Shown here: positions 46,842 to 57,919 of the stretch, piece by piece
Layout: each line of letters starts with the position of its first letter
How positions within the stretch are numbered: the stretch's first letter is position 1
From: Paraphysomonas bandaiensis
Lineage: Eukaryota; Chrysophyceae
Direction of reading: 5' to 3'
Assembly (NCBI GenBank): GCA_965644295.1
Contig: CBFFRP010000395.1
Location: 124,001 to 188,000 of the forward strand
DNA: 64,000 nt
Translations under genes and position numbers: made by a program
The notes under the pieces: generated by a model
The model's input: the letters and a program-made list of their open reading frames with translations, nothing else
Databases searched by the model: none
Told to the model about the DNA's origin: nothing

Positions 46842-47276
46842 TTAACAAAGACTACTTGCACTATGGCGCTGTAAAAGAAATTGATCTAGAGTTAACTGGG
46901 TTTTTGTATGCTTTGTAATTCTTCTTTGACGGATATCGTTATGCAACTTCCTTAAAGTAGCTAAAATATCTGAAGGTTGGCCTTCTTGTATAGCATAATC
47001 AATTACAGTATACGAAGTATTCTCTGCTTCTTGAGAACTTATATTTCTTCTTTCAACATCTACAACGTCTTCCTCCATCACGTGCGCATCAGACATAAGA
47101 ATATAAGAATGTCTGTATGGCGGCCATTCCGATCGTCCTTCAGATAACCACACATGTTCCATCTTTGACACCATTGTTTCTACACAATCTAAAATTCTTT
47201 CCGCTAGAGGCCTTCCATTTCTCACAAAGCTCTGATTGCTCTTTAAGAGTTCGTGACTTCCTGCTTTCAGGCTCAC
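46842..47276 (-). pseudogene. Orphan frame with transposase-like C-terminus
   Basis: About 144 codons, no upstream ATG and a stop just before the frame, so it is a fragment or an exon of an unmodelled gene. Its end (RRITKHTKTQLTLDQFLLQR) resembles the PIP-box-like tail of pogo/Tigger transposases and CENP-B relatives (Q-x-x-L-x-x-F). The central acidic stretch (MEEDVVDVERRN) adds nothing diagnostic. The call is weak. Confidence 0.3.
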
Positions 47277-48091
47277 GACGCTTCATTGTTCATTCAATTC
47301 TTATAATATCATCTACTGCTAACATTGAGTATAGTGATGATCCAAGATACAACAAGAATTATGTGGTCCGTGAAAGAAAATCGTAATATATAGTGCAACA
47401 GCGATATAGGAATCGCATTATATCGCGAGTGCGCTGTGTACGAAGTATACAGCAGTACTGCCCCATTCCGAGGGCGTGGCCATAGTGTAGGCTGGCTGGT
47501 GCCCCACCTATAACACCAAGATATAGCACTGATTCTACTACCCATCCACCCGTGTGCCAACTTAGCTGACCACATAGATCACGAGCAGATTCTGTTGCCC
47601 CCCCACCTGTGTTAACCTTTGCTGAGATTACGCGGGATTTCTCATAACTATGCATGATTTATATATATGTAATTCACGCAGATTCTAGTAGGACCATGTG
47701 TACCTTCCCATCATTACCTAACAAAGATTACGCGGGGATTCTCGTGACCATGCATGACTCAGTATAGGTCTAGTGTGACATTGGCACCCCCCCTCCCTCC
47801 CCTAGAATGCGCGGGGTTTCTCGTAATCTCATATAGGCTATGCAAGTATAGTGTAGATATAGCTAGAGTTTTCTTGGTGCCGACACACAAAGAATACGCT
47901 GAGATTTTTATTAATAATCTATACCATACTTAGCTTAGTCAACACTAACACTTCACTAGGGTACGCTCTCAGAATGGGGCAAGTACTATATGCTAATATA
48001 CTCTCTGAACAGTAGTATCTAATGTCAGATATGTGCACTATATAGAGTTTCTATGTAAAAATCGTGGATTTTGCATAGACACTGCCACTTT
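47277..48091. repeat. Intergenic with degenerate tandem repeat of about 80-105 bp
   Basis: A motif like GATTACGCGGGGATTCTCGT followed by ACCATGCATGA recurs near 47625, 47728, 47808 and, weakly, 47890. No protein gene was recognised in this interval. Confidence 0.5.
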
Positions 48092-48649
48092 ATGCATTGC
48101 GAGCGGCCTGGCTGTACAGCAGTGTGTGTACATTCCCTGAAAACAATTCTAATATCGGCTAATTATCTACTACTGTTTAAGTTACTTTTCCGTCAGAGGT
48201 GGATGTGCCACCCAAGAAACGAACGAGGAGGGTGTCGTCACCCCCGATTCTACCCTTAAGGGGAAACAATCGGTGCACTGTCGAGATAATGTATGTATGA
48301 GTTTATTTTTTATTTTTAATGTATGTTACATATTACACCAGGCTGTTACTGCGGCGGATCTACCTCCGGATATTAGTAGTGACGAGGAGCACGAGAATCA
48401 CGAGGAGTTAACACCAAAGGTTCTCGTATCCCAACGCCTTTTAAAGGGGTGTGTGGCAAACTTCACCATTCTTCACCGTCTTCGCATCTGTATATACATG
48501 GGTACGATTCAGAAGAGCAAAAGAAGCGAGTGGACAAGAGGACGAGACCAATTTCCCATGGCCGTTCTTTTGTGTGTACAACATGCGGGTTTGTCGCAAA
48601 GAATTTGAATGGACTTGGTGTTCATAAAGGTGGAAAAAAACATAAGTGA
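48092..48649 (+). CDS. Small C2H2 zinc-finger protein (splicing provisional)
   Basis: The C-terminal exon encodes FVCTTCGFVAKNLNGLGVHK ending GGKKHK, a C-x2-C-x12-H-x5-H finger, preceded by a basic stretch (QKKRVDKRTRP). Upstream exons are proposed as 48092-48123 (MHCERPGCTAV), 48197-48290 and 48342-48419 (DLPPDISSDEEHENHEEL, acidic), joined by introns of 73 and 51 nt with good frame continuity. The last intron is ambiguous; 48420-48517 keeps frame, but other donors work. About 111 residues in this model. The finger is clear, the rest is provisional and no orthologue is recognised. Confidence 0.5.
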
Positions 48650-49210
48650 ATTGTGTGTTCTTCCCTATAACTAATACAGCATATTATGTGTTGCTTGTTT
48701 TGTGTGTTTTGGTATGTGCATATATATAGTGCTGGAGGGTGCCCCATACTGACAGCGTAACTAATCACTAGTGAATGCGGCTGAGTGTTGCGACCGCGCA
48801 CCTCTACCTATGTACACATTGCTTAGTTCAGCGTTCAGCGCTTCCCCACCCGGGTTCTCACTGCATATTCAGCGCTAAATACCGTGTGATAACGATGTAG
48901 CTAGTTGGGTTCAGTAGGTAGCTAGCAAATAACGTATGGGACTTAATCAAGTATTAGTTAGATACCCACCCGGATCTACCGAAGTGCGCGCTCAGAATGG
49001 AGCAAATTCACTTACAAATTACTACGTTAGTAGTGGTGTCTATTTGTCAACAGCTAAGGAATAAAAAGAGTAGACAAAGGACAAAGTGTGTAAATGGGTT
49101 GGAATGTTACTTATGTTGAACTTCGACATAGTTATCAGGCCGCAAATATGACATGATCACTGCATACCGTCATTCACTACGTTCGAAGCACGACAATAAA
49201 CCTTATACGC
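48650..49210. other. Convergent intergenic spacer; expected site of a SECIS element
   Basis: 3' flank of the zinc-finger gene (+) and of selenoprotein T (-). A eukaryotic SECIS should lie here on the minus strand. ATGA and TGAT cores occur about 36 nt apart near 49133-49176 on the minus strand, but the intervening bases do not pair convincingly, so none is called. Confidence 0.4.
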
Positions 49211-50037
49211 CTACAACTTAATATTAAATCTGTTCATTATCTCCACAAGCTCGTCCCCGTTTGGAAATCTTCCAGTTTGAAGCTTACTGAAGACAAGATC
49301 ACCTATGCGTAATAATAAGGCCCTGTTGACACATCTCAACGTTTCATTATTACCATTTACGAATATTTCGAACGCCCCTGTGGTCAGCATACTGTTTCCT
49401 AAATTGTTAAGCACAAACAGTGCACCTGAATACAATACACATGAGTAACTAGAATGTCTTTTACACGCGATAGTTACCGAAGGATGTCATTTTATTGTTT
49501 TTCATATATACGTAAAAATCAGGTTCAGGGATTCCCAAGTTCGCGAAAATTTGGTCTCCCAACATAAGAAGTACAAGTCCTCCAAAAAAAAGCAGCGATG
49601 TAGCGGAGGCGATATATTGTGACGATAGAGGCGGCGGGTAATTCTCCCCGTCAATGAAGCCAATAAGGTCACTGTTGCGGCTTTCCAAGAACGATCGAAG
49701 TTCCAGGAAATTCCGCCGCATGCCTATCAGGGAAATTATTCAATGCGCATAGTATAGTGTTATCAACGACATACCTCATGAGGTACAGTACTGTACAACT
49801 ATATGAGTACTATGATCAGGTTTGTTATTATTCATTTTTCCTTGACGTCTTGCAATAGTTGAAAACTCATCATTTTCAGTTTGTGTATTTCGTCGACTCA
49901 TAACACTAACATCTTCATATCCATATTACATATAAAAAAATTACAAAAAAAACATGATTAATCATCATAATATTACCCGTGATACATAATATAGATATGA
50001 AACCAAGTAGAGAAGCACATATCTTCATAGACACCAT
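49211..50037 (-). CDS. SELENOT: Selenoprotein T with in-frame UGA (selenocysteine)
   Basis: ER thioredoxin-like redox protein. Five exons (50037-49977, 49912-49775, 49723-49478, 49425-49354, 49302-49211) give 202 residues (human about 195) if UGA at 49776-49778 is read as Sec66. The motif is C63-T-S-U66-G, matching the animal CxxU redox site. The N-terminus is a signal-peptide-like hydrophobic stretch (MVSMKICASLLGFISILCIT). Downstream are DGENYPPP, a hydrophobic segment (ATSLLFFGGLVLLML), NLGNSMLTTGAFEIFVNG and LVFSKLQTGRFP, all in the order of SelT. The UGA lies only 4 nt before a splice donor. No alternative splice avoids it without losing the motif. Confidence 0.93.
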
Positions 50038-50742
50038 GATGTTATAGTGGAGCTCGTTAAGAGGCTTCTAATGTATTATGGTTTAGATTATGAATGTAAA
50101 GAGTAGAAAGGGAATGTAGAGTATGGTAATGAATGGTGAGTAGAGATGGTTATTATTGTATATATATATGTGGAGTTGTTTATATGTTATGGTCACCTAT
50201 ACAGGCACATACCACATACTGCATACATACTCTATACACTACACACATACACACATACACACTTCCATACATTCCATACACATATTCTATAGGAATTCCT
50301 ACACACATATCCATACATCCACTATCTAACGTATATTTTATATGACATTTCATATACTGTATATAAATACCTTGATTTTTGAGTATTATATAGAAAATAT
50401 TGACTTTTCCAATAAAAAGAACACTACCCTCAAAACCTGCTGATGATGCTGTCAAAATTTGAATCTCGAATTTTGAAATGTATGTATGTTGTAGTATTGT
50501 GTATATCCAGCAGTAGTGCTATATATATGTACACATGTATACTGTGTGTATGGTATGTACAGTACTGTATATACAGGCATTGTGTTGTCTCTCTCTATAT
50601 GCATATGATCATATATACATACACGAACTACTAGAACATTACATCTTATCTATCAATACACCATGTTGTCATCCATCTAACCCCCCCCCCCCCTTCCTCC
50701 CTCTCTCTCTCTCTAGACACTCCTATATCATCATAATATAAC
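50038..50742. promoter_or_regulatory. Divergent promoter region with pyrimidine-rich tract
   Basis: Shared 5' flank of selenoprotein T (-) and WRAP73 (+). It has CATA-type repeats near 50220-50320, and a C12 run followed by CT repeats at about 50681-50714, 30 bp before the WRAP73 ATG. No other gene was seen. Confidence 0.45.
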
Positions 50743-52543
50743 ATGGCATGTCAATTCTCTGCTCCCTATACATTATCAACACGTAATGCATATTATACAT
50801 CATCATCACAATATCTTTGTTCATCATCAGGTTCACATTTAACTATACGTGATGTTGTTACTTTAGATATCATCCATATATATACATGTATAGATAAGAT
50901 TGATAAGATTGAAGTATCACCTGATTCAGCATATATATTATGTGCAATGTATAATAGATGTTCTATACAAGTTTTTTCACTTGCAGAAACACAATGGCGT
51001 TGTCGTATTAATGAAAGTGTTGCGGGTATTGTCTCTGCTACATGGGCTCCTGATTCTCGTCATATAATTGTTGAGTCCGACTTTGGAATACAATTAGCAG
51101 TGTGGTCTCTCATTGAGAATGTATCTTATATCATAAATTCTCCAAAACCTGGCAGTGGAAACTATTCGTTTTCTGACTGTGGAAGGTTTGTGTTTTGGTT
51201 TGTAATGAGTGGCATAACTAATTGTGTGGATATTAGGTATTTTGCAGTTGGCCACCGACTAGAGTGCAAAGATCATATTGGTGTGTACTCGACAGGACCC
51301 TGGTCTGAACTGAACAAGTTCCGCAGTCGCAGCACAGACATGGCTGGGGTACAATGGACTCCAGCTGGCACACATATACTAGTCCAGGACACCCACCTGA
51401 CTTACCGCGTGCTTGTCTACACGCCTAGCGGAGAGGTCGGCTTACTCTGTTGTGTGTGCCAGCGCATTGTTTCTTATGGTATGTCGTGTATTCAGGTACT
51501 GGCGCAGTACGAGGCCTATCAGAATGCTTTGGGTGTCCGCACGTTGTCTTTTTATCGTCCTTATTCTTGTCCCGCGTCTACTGATTGTGATGAGCCTCTT
51601 CCTTGCCCGAGTCCTTTGCTAGCAATTGGATCCTATGATGGACAAGTCCGACTTCTTTCCACACATTCTTGGAAACTTGCATTCGTGCTACCGACGTCTC
51701 ATCCAGGGGATATGCCTGAAAGCATGGCAGGAAGGACGGTCTGTACTGTTGAAGTCATTGACTCTGGCGCAGGGGAAGGAGGCGACACGGCTTCATCTAT
51801 GTCCTTTTCTTCTGAGCTTTCCACAGTTAGTGCTAAGTAAGTGTATTTTGTTGATATTCATTTCACTTCTGACTGAATTGTTGTGCCACCTATGATGAAG
51901 GCGTACGAAGGAACAAGCTGGTGTACTCGGAAATGCATACATAACCAGAAATCTAAAAGCTTTACCCAAGCTCGCACAGTCTACCCAGCTACCTAAGAAT
52001 GATATGTTGCCTCCTAAGTTTGGCGTGAGTTGGTTGGGGTGGAGTGCGTGCGGCACATTGTTAGCTGTTCGAGAGGACTCCCATCCTCGCTGCCTTTGGA
52101 TTTGGCATGCTCTGGAGGCCCGTCTTTGTGACCTCCTTGTGCAGTTGGATACTATTGTATGTGCGAGGTGGAGACCTGACTCTGACGGTCTATCAGGGGA
52201 GCGCACCCCTCTCTTGGCCTTCTGTTGCAACACTCCCCGGGTTTACTTCTGGACTCCTATGGGCTCCTCCTGGGCGGACCTGCCACCCATCAGCAACAAG
52301 CAGCAAACGCCCAGTGTGCCGGCTGCAAAACCCCGTGGACTACGCGGTGGAGCTGCTACTCTGGCGGCTTCTGCACCGCCAGATACAACGACAGAACTGA
52401 ATGTGCAAGGCTTACGATGGAGCACGGATGGTAAGCGACTCCTACTGATTGGAAAAGACAGGTTTTGCTCATGTGACGTGACTCTGGACGCTTCTACTAA
52501 TGAGGTTGACGTGAGTCATGAAGCGGAGGATGTTTCGGCTTAG
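50743..52543 (+). CDS. WRAP73: WRAP73/WDR8 WD-repeat protein
   Basis: Centrosome/spindle-pole WD40 protein; in other eukaryotes it works with SSX2IP/Msd1 in microtubule anchoring and ciliogenesis. Three exons (50743-51435, 51496-51836, 51901-52543) give 558 residues. Family blocks in order are YTCIDKIDKIEVSPDSAYIL, CAMYNRCSIQVFSLAETQWR, VSATWAPDSRHIIVES, AGVQ-WTPAGTHILVQDT, EAYQNALGVRTLSF, LLAIGSYDGQVRLL with SWKLAF, and the C-terminal LGWSACGTLLAVREDS, CLWIWHALEARLCDLLVQ and LRWSTDGKRLLLIGKDRFC. The length and repeat order fit the family. Confidence 0.93.
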
Positions 52544-53612
52544 TGTGCACTACGGTGTAGCAGTGACTTGTTGTTCCATTGAATTATACCTATTCATTTT
52601 TTGTAGTAGCACTATTCAGAGTTCATAGCAAACCCAAAATAATAACTATTCTGTATTTCATATCAGTCCATAGTCAAATTTCTTCGGTCACATTTTTGTG
52701 CATTGCGTATGGCCACAGTGAATCTATTTACTTTGGGTTAATATGTCTTTAAAAATTAGGGTTAGGATTAGAAAATGTTGGAAAAATTATTGTGCTATCA
52801 TCTCTAAGATAGTGGTGTAATATAGGACGATATAATAAACAGTGGTCTATAGTCAACAGTCAACAATACTGTATGATTAAGCAGCTGTGACACTGAAGTA
52901 TCACTACGATTCAATATGCGTAAGTCAATTATCTGATGTCTATGTTTGCGGCTAACGTTATTTTCCAGAAGAAATATCTCCAGTATTTATCCCCCAGAAT
53001 ACCACGAAAAGGTGCAAGCCCGACTTTATTGAGGGTGAATTCAGTGAATGACAAATAAGAAATGAGATGTTGATTATAATTTTAACAAGGTAGTGAATGT
53101 TTTATTATTAGCAATCAGCATGTAAGAGTTAGACCTATTGTAGCATTGCAAAATATTTTAGTAATCGATTATTGAGTGAGTTCAACGTTAATTTATTTGA
53201 GTGTTAACTTCCAAATGATAACATGCATATGCAAAATATATGCTATTGCTAATACCAGTCTTATGGTTATACCCTTAACCACAGGAGCAAAGTTTGACTG
53301 CTCCTCCTTTTTCTCTTGGAAATTTCCATCTGCTACCAGTCGAGCCTTGTATTTTCAATAGTTTCCAGAATATCTCGCTTCACTGTGTGCACATATTTGG
53401 CCCTTACCAATTTTACTTCTCTCGGAGTGCGAACAATTTTAAGTACACGTCTCTTCAGCAATGAAGTCTTATCTACTTCCCAAGCTTGTCTCCACTGTTC
53501 GAGCTGTAGAGGTCTGACAATTACCCAACATTCTTATTAGAGCGACTTAAATGCATTTTTTACATTGATTTTTTTATCTGTTCATGTTTTGCTTCTTGGC
53601 AATACTTCCGAT
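52544..53612. other. Intergenic with SINE-like fragments (copy I)
   Basis: No gene seen. 52944-53036 is a 3' fragment (GCGGCTAACGTTATTTTCCA ... GACTTTATTGAGGG) and 53098-53165 a 5' fragment (TATTATTAGCAATCAGCATG) of the same family, in the same orientation but in swapped order. 53602-53612 is the left target duplication of copy J. Confidence 0.6.
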
Positions 53613-54059
53613 ATCCCTCAACAAAGTCGGACTCGCACCATGGTGTTCTGGGTGATAAGTACCGGAGAGATTCTCTCTGGGAAACTGACGTGAGCCGCAA
53701 ACATAGTCTGCCCACTCATAGCCGAATGCTTGTGTGGTACAAGGAACACCAATATGTGTCACTTGTGTAGACGTCTTTGGGTCCTGACAAATAAACAGGA
53801 ATTCGAGACAGGGCCCACCTGAAGGGTAACCGGGGCATTGGGCTGCCTGCTGAAGTCACCTTAAGAGCTCAGAGCGGAAGTGGTCGCACCTTGGTGCTTG
53901 CGGCGACGCGCAAGCAGCTTCCGTAGCGTTAAATAGTAAGATAAAAAAGTGTGTACTGATTAGTTACAGGTAGAGGTCTAACTAGTTTGTCTAGCATTCA
54001 TCTAGCTACTAAGATGATACAGGTTTTTAACGCCTATTGCTAGTAATAAGACTTTCAAT
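53613..54059 (-). mobile_element. SINE-like element copy J with perfect 11-bp target-site duplication
   Basis: A minus-oriented 447-bp member flanked by perfect ATACTTCCGAT repeats (53602-53612 and 54060-54070). Internally it is very close to copy B, including GTGTACTGATTAGTTACAGG near the 5' end. The clean duplication makes this and copy B the reference insertions of the family. Confidence 0.85.
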
Positions 54060-54286
54060 ATACTTCCGATAAGTTGTGAACACAATATAAAGAGTACAGT
54101 TATGAACGAAGAAGCTAATAATGGAGCAATCCTAATGATAGTTATTTAAGAGCACATTGAATAAAAAATAATGTGTTCTATAGGATCACTCTGCTATATC
54201 GAAAAAAGAAAGAATTAAAAATAGTAACATATCTTGTCTGCTACAGCACAGCAAATAAAAATATCTATTTCGGGAGAATCATACAC

Positions 54287-56822
54287 TCAAAGCCCATGTT
54301 TCTGTTTTCATCGTGAGGAATTTGAAGTCAACAGAATATAAAACATACCTTACGTTGGAGCTCTGTACGCAATAGCACGCTACAACCTAGCATAGGGCAA
54401 ATAATTGGTGGCTTCGATCGCATTTTACGCGCGATCGTTCTCTCATGCATGGCTCTCCGCTGCAAGATATTGCTCAGAATCTTACATGGAGACTATGATA
54501 AAAACAGACCTTGTATAGAGCACGCCAATTATGAACCGAGTACCTCGGATCGCATGGTATGCACTTCATGGCGGTCTTTATCTCACCAGCAGCAACTCTT
54601 AATGCAGTCTTCGCGGACTGGGACGAATAGTCGCTGAAACATGGGCATTGTGCTTCGTCTGCAGAGTCCGTTTTTTTCTTACGGTTTGAATTTGCAGGCG
54701 CCTTAGATGGGTGATATATAATTTTCCACCTACTGGAGTACTTCTCACGCCACAGCTGTCCACATGTCGAAGCAGAATTAAAAAGTTTATTTACACAAGC
54801 CAGTCGACAAACCCTTTTAACCGATACAAATTCCATAATTAATACGCAAACGTCATATGGCATTCTCTGAGCAGGAGAAACGCGTTGTATAGAGAGACTG
54901 GGCTCTGACACATCGTCGTCATACATTTCATCTGTACTGTGATTAGAGAGTTCCGTGTAGAATCCGTATGCAGCTTCCTCAGATATCATAAAGCTATGAA
55001 TTTTCGGCATTACACTACGTGATGCCCATTGTTTGATTAGATCAGCAAATAGTACTGCACAGTCAGGATGAGACTTGTGTATCATAGTCAGGTCAAGGTC
55101 AGAGATTTCATTAATCGGTGTCTTGTTTCTATTATTCCTCAGTACATATTCACAGCTCACAGAGAGACCATACGCTGGGAGAACAAAGCTTGTCAAGTAG
55201 GCGGCTAAAAGAGGGTGCATATAGTGCAGGCAGTAAGGCTCTTCTCCATCTTTACCATCGAAGAAGATTAGAAGAGATCCACGAAGCGTATCCGACGATG
55301 AAAAATACTCCATAACGTCATCATGGCGAACGATAAGTGCATAAGCCAAGTGATTGCTCAAAGCTGAATATATTGCTTCAAATGTTGATATATGGTTCGA
55401 GCTGGCAAAGTGCGATGCAATGAGAGATACACCTTCACAAAGAGTAGACAGACTGTGAGTGATTGAGCCTTGGGAGAAATCGATGTGAGAAATAATAGAA
55501 GCAATCAGACGGCTCGTTGTCATTGCACTAATATGAAACTTTGATTCCCCTAATCCAGCGCAAACATGGGCTACAACTGACATAAATACACTGCATAGTG
55601 CACGCAGGAGTGACACTGAGAAGTTGACAGGAGAAGTTTGTATAGCCACTAGCCAGAGCACCATTGCGTCTAAATCGCTAACGACACGTCCACGCTTCAC
55701 AGCAAGGTTACATTCCCGCCTCAAAGTGGAAGCACCTGGAAGAGCCTGCTTGAGCGTCCCAATAATGTGCGCCTGCAACATCCGACCGAAGGCTCTCGGG
55801 CCTTTGCCACAAAGAGACCAAGCTGACACCCGCCGCCAACATGCGCCCGACAAGTGGTCGCTAAGTCTCAATTGTTCTTGCCACACAGAGTACTCGTCTC
55901 GTAGCCACGTTGCACAAAGAACAGTGCGCGAAAGACCATTTATTGTGATGGACGAAAGACAGCTTGATCGTGTTACTTGTGGAGAGTGTCGTCCAGCACC
56001 ACTACCATGTTCTTCTCGCAGATGATCCATCAGGGTGTATCCAGATGCCATATCTAAGCCATATCGTAAAGCCATACGAGAAGGCTCTCTGCTTCTATTC
56101 CCATCACTATACAGTTTCCGTGTGGCCCGATGCTGAGCATAACTGAGGTGATCCACTTTACACCCACTCATTGTAATCGGTTTACTAACTAAATTCTTAT
56201 AGGCATCTATAATATCCATAGAATTAGTCTGAGAAAGAAGACATAACAATAGCTCGACCCAAGAATAACAAGGGAATTTATCGGCAATAATACGAAACAC
56301 TGAAAATACTATAAACACTCTATTAGTGGCCATCAGTGGAGAGCTGACCTGACATACTGACATCATATGTATTAATTCAATTTCAATATGTTGTATAATA
56401 TTACTACAAGTGATATTAGGATATAATGATAGTAATTCAATAAAATCTTCAAGTAAATATTGTATACGTGCTAAATCTTCAACTGAATTATCAGGTTGTA
56501 ATATAGAGCATACTATACGTATGTATATTGATGATATAACTGGTATATAAGTGGGATGTTGTGAAGCTATACATAATAATGTATGTGATATCATACATGC
56601 TCTACCCGTATGAAAGCATGCTTTTGAATACCAGTGAACTGAATGAACGAATGAGTTGATTATAGAGATATAAGTGTCACTATGTATGGGAGTGTGTGTG
56701 TGTGTATTATGGAATATAGTAATGAGACAGTTGCATGATTTATGAGCTATAAGAGGACATGTAGAGGTTGATATGATGGTTAAATGAGACTTGATAGTGT
56801 CTGGTAGAGTAAGAAGGGACAT
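54287..56822 (-). CDS. F-box protein with long N-terminal helical region
   Basis: Three exons (56822-54510, 54459-54349, 54301-54287) give 812 residues. The first 600 residues are largely helical with no recognised domain. Near residue 660 the frame shows an F-box-like motif (MPYDVCVLIMEFVSVKRVCR then LACVNKLFNSASTCGQLWRE). After a basic linker comes the W-R-A-L-Y element that commonly follows F-boxes (VHNWRALYK). The tail PMLGCSVLLRTELQRKKHGL looks like a broken C2H2-type finger. It is probably a substrate adaptor of an SCF-type ubiquitin ligase; the substrate is unknown. The first 500 bp are markedly AT-rich, the middle is GC-richer. Confidence 0.78.
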
Positions 56823-56924
56823 ATCTTGATGTTAGTTTGTTATATGAGTGTATTGGGAGGATAGTGTGAGGTGTTCTATTAATAGAGACGGGTGTACATC
56901 ACTGGTACATACTAGAGATGCATG

Positions 56925-57600
56925 TATGGTATATATGACTGTATGGTGTACCTCCGTATATATGTATGGTATATAGAGGTACTGCTGTATGTGTACCTCT
57001 GTATATATGTATGGTATATAGAGGTACGGCTGTGTGTGTACCTCTGTATATGTATGATATAGAGAGGTACTGCCCTATGTGTACCTGTATATAGTATGGT
57101 ATATAGAGGTACTGCTGTATGTGTACCTCTGTATATATGTATGGTATATAGAGGTACGGCTGTGTGTGTACCTCTGTATATGTATGATATAGAGAGGTAC
57201 TGCCCTATGTGTACCTGTATATAGTATGGTATATAGAGGTACTGCTGTATGTGTACCTCTGTATATATGTATGGTATATAGAGGTACTGCTGTATATGTA
57301 CCAGTCCACTACATACATACTGGAGCGCATGTATGGTATATATGACTGTATGGTATATAGAGGTACTGCTGTATGTGTACCTCCGTATGAATGGCGTATA
57401 AATGTAAGGCGTGTAGAGTATAGAGGTACTCCTGTATGTTTTTCTCCATTGACATGTATGGATGTATGGGGTATATAGAAGTACTGTTGTATATGTACCT
57501 CCGTATACATGCATGGCGTATAGAGTATAGAGGTACTGCTGTATATGTACCTCCGTATACATGCATGGCGTATAGAGTATAGAGGTACTGCTGTGTGTCA
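56925..57600. repeat. Higher-order minisatellite, about 45-bp subunits in 130-bp units
   Basis: The subunit is roughly TATGGTATATAGAGGTACTG then CTGTATGTGTACCTCTGTAT. A three-subunit block repeats with an exact 130-bp period (ACTGCTGTAT at 56981, 57111, 57241), then the array degenerates to about 57600. Each subunit contains the inverted pair GAGGTAC/GTACCTC and can form small hairpins. The open frames across it (YTEVHIQQYLY-type) are periodic artefacts. Confidence 0.9.
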
Positions 57601-57919
57601 GCAATGGATGGTACACTACTTTCCATTTATAAACCCAGAGAAATACAAACAAACCCCCCTTTTTTTCTCCACAATTACAATATTTCCAGATATCTAATCT
57701 AGATATCTAGTTTTTCACATATTTATCCACTATCTCTCATATAAATATCAGTATACAACCGTTGCGATTGTTTGAATCATTGCATACTATGCATAGTCAC
57801 CTCATCATCACACTATACTTTAATATACTCATATAACCACATTATTTAATTGCATTAAACATATCAAGATCATCTTCTATTGCATTACATTCTCTAAAAC
57901 GATCTTCTTATAAGATAAT
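57601..57919. promoter_or_regulatory. 5' flank of the bestrophin-like gene
   Basis: AT-rich, with an AGATATCTAATCTAGATATC palindromic stretch near 57691-57710. A promoter role is likely from position alone. Confidence 0.35.

Noticed and set aside
49133-49176. SECIS candidate with ATGA and TGAT cores downstream of SelT
   Set aside because: The sequence between the cores does not form a convincing 10-12-bp helix with an apical AA loop.
54449-56146. Plus-strand frames opposite the F-box gene
   Set aside because: Mirror frames of a long minus-strand exon with strong family-like content.
56912-57652. 246-codon minus-strand frame with YTEVHIQQYLY repeats
   Set aside because: Follows the minisatellite period and has no unique coding sequence.
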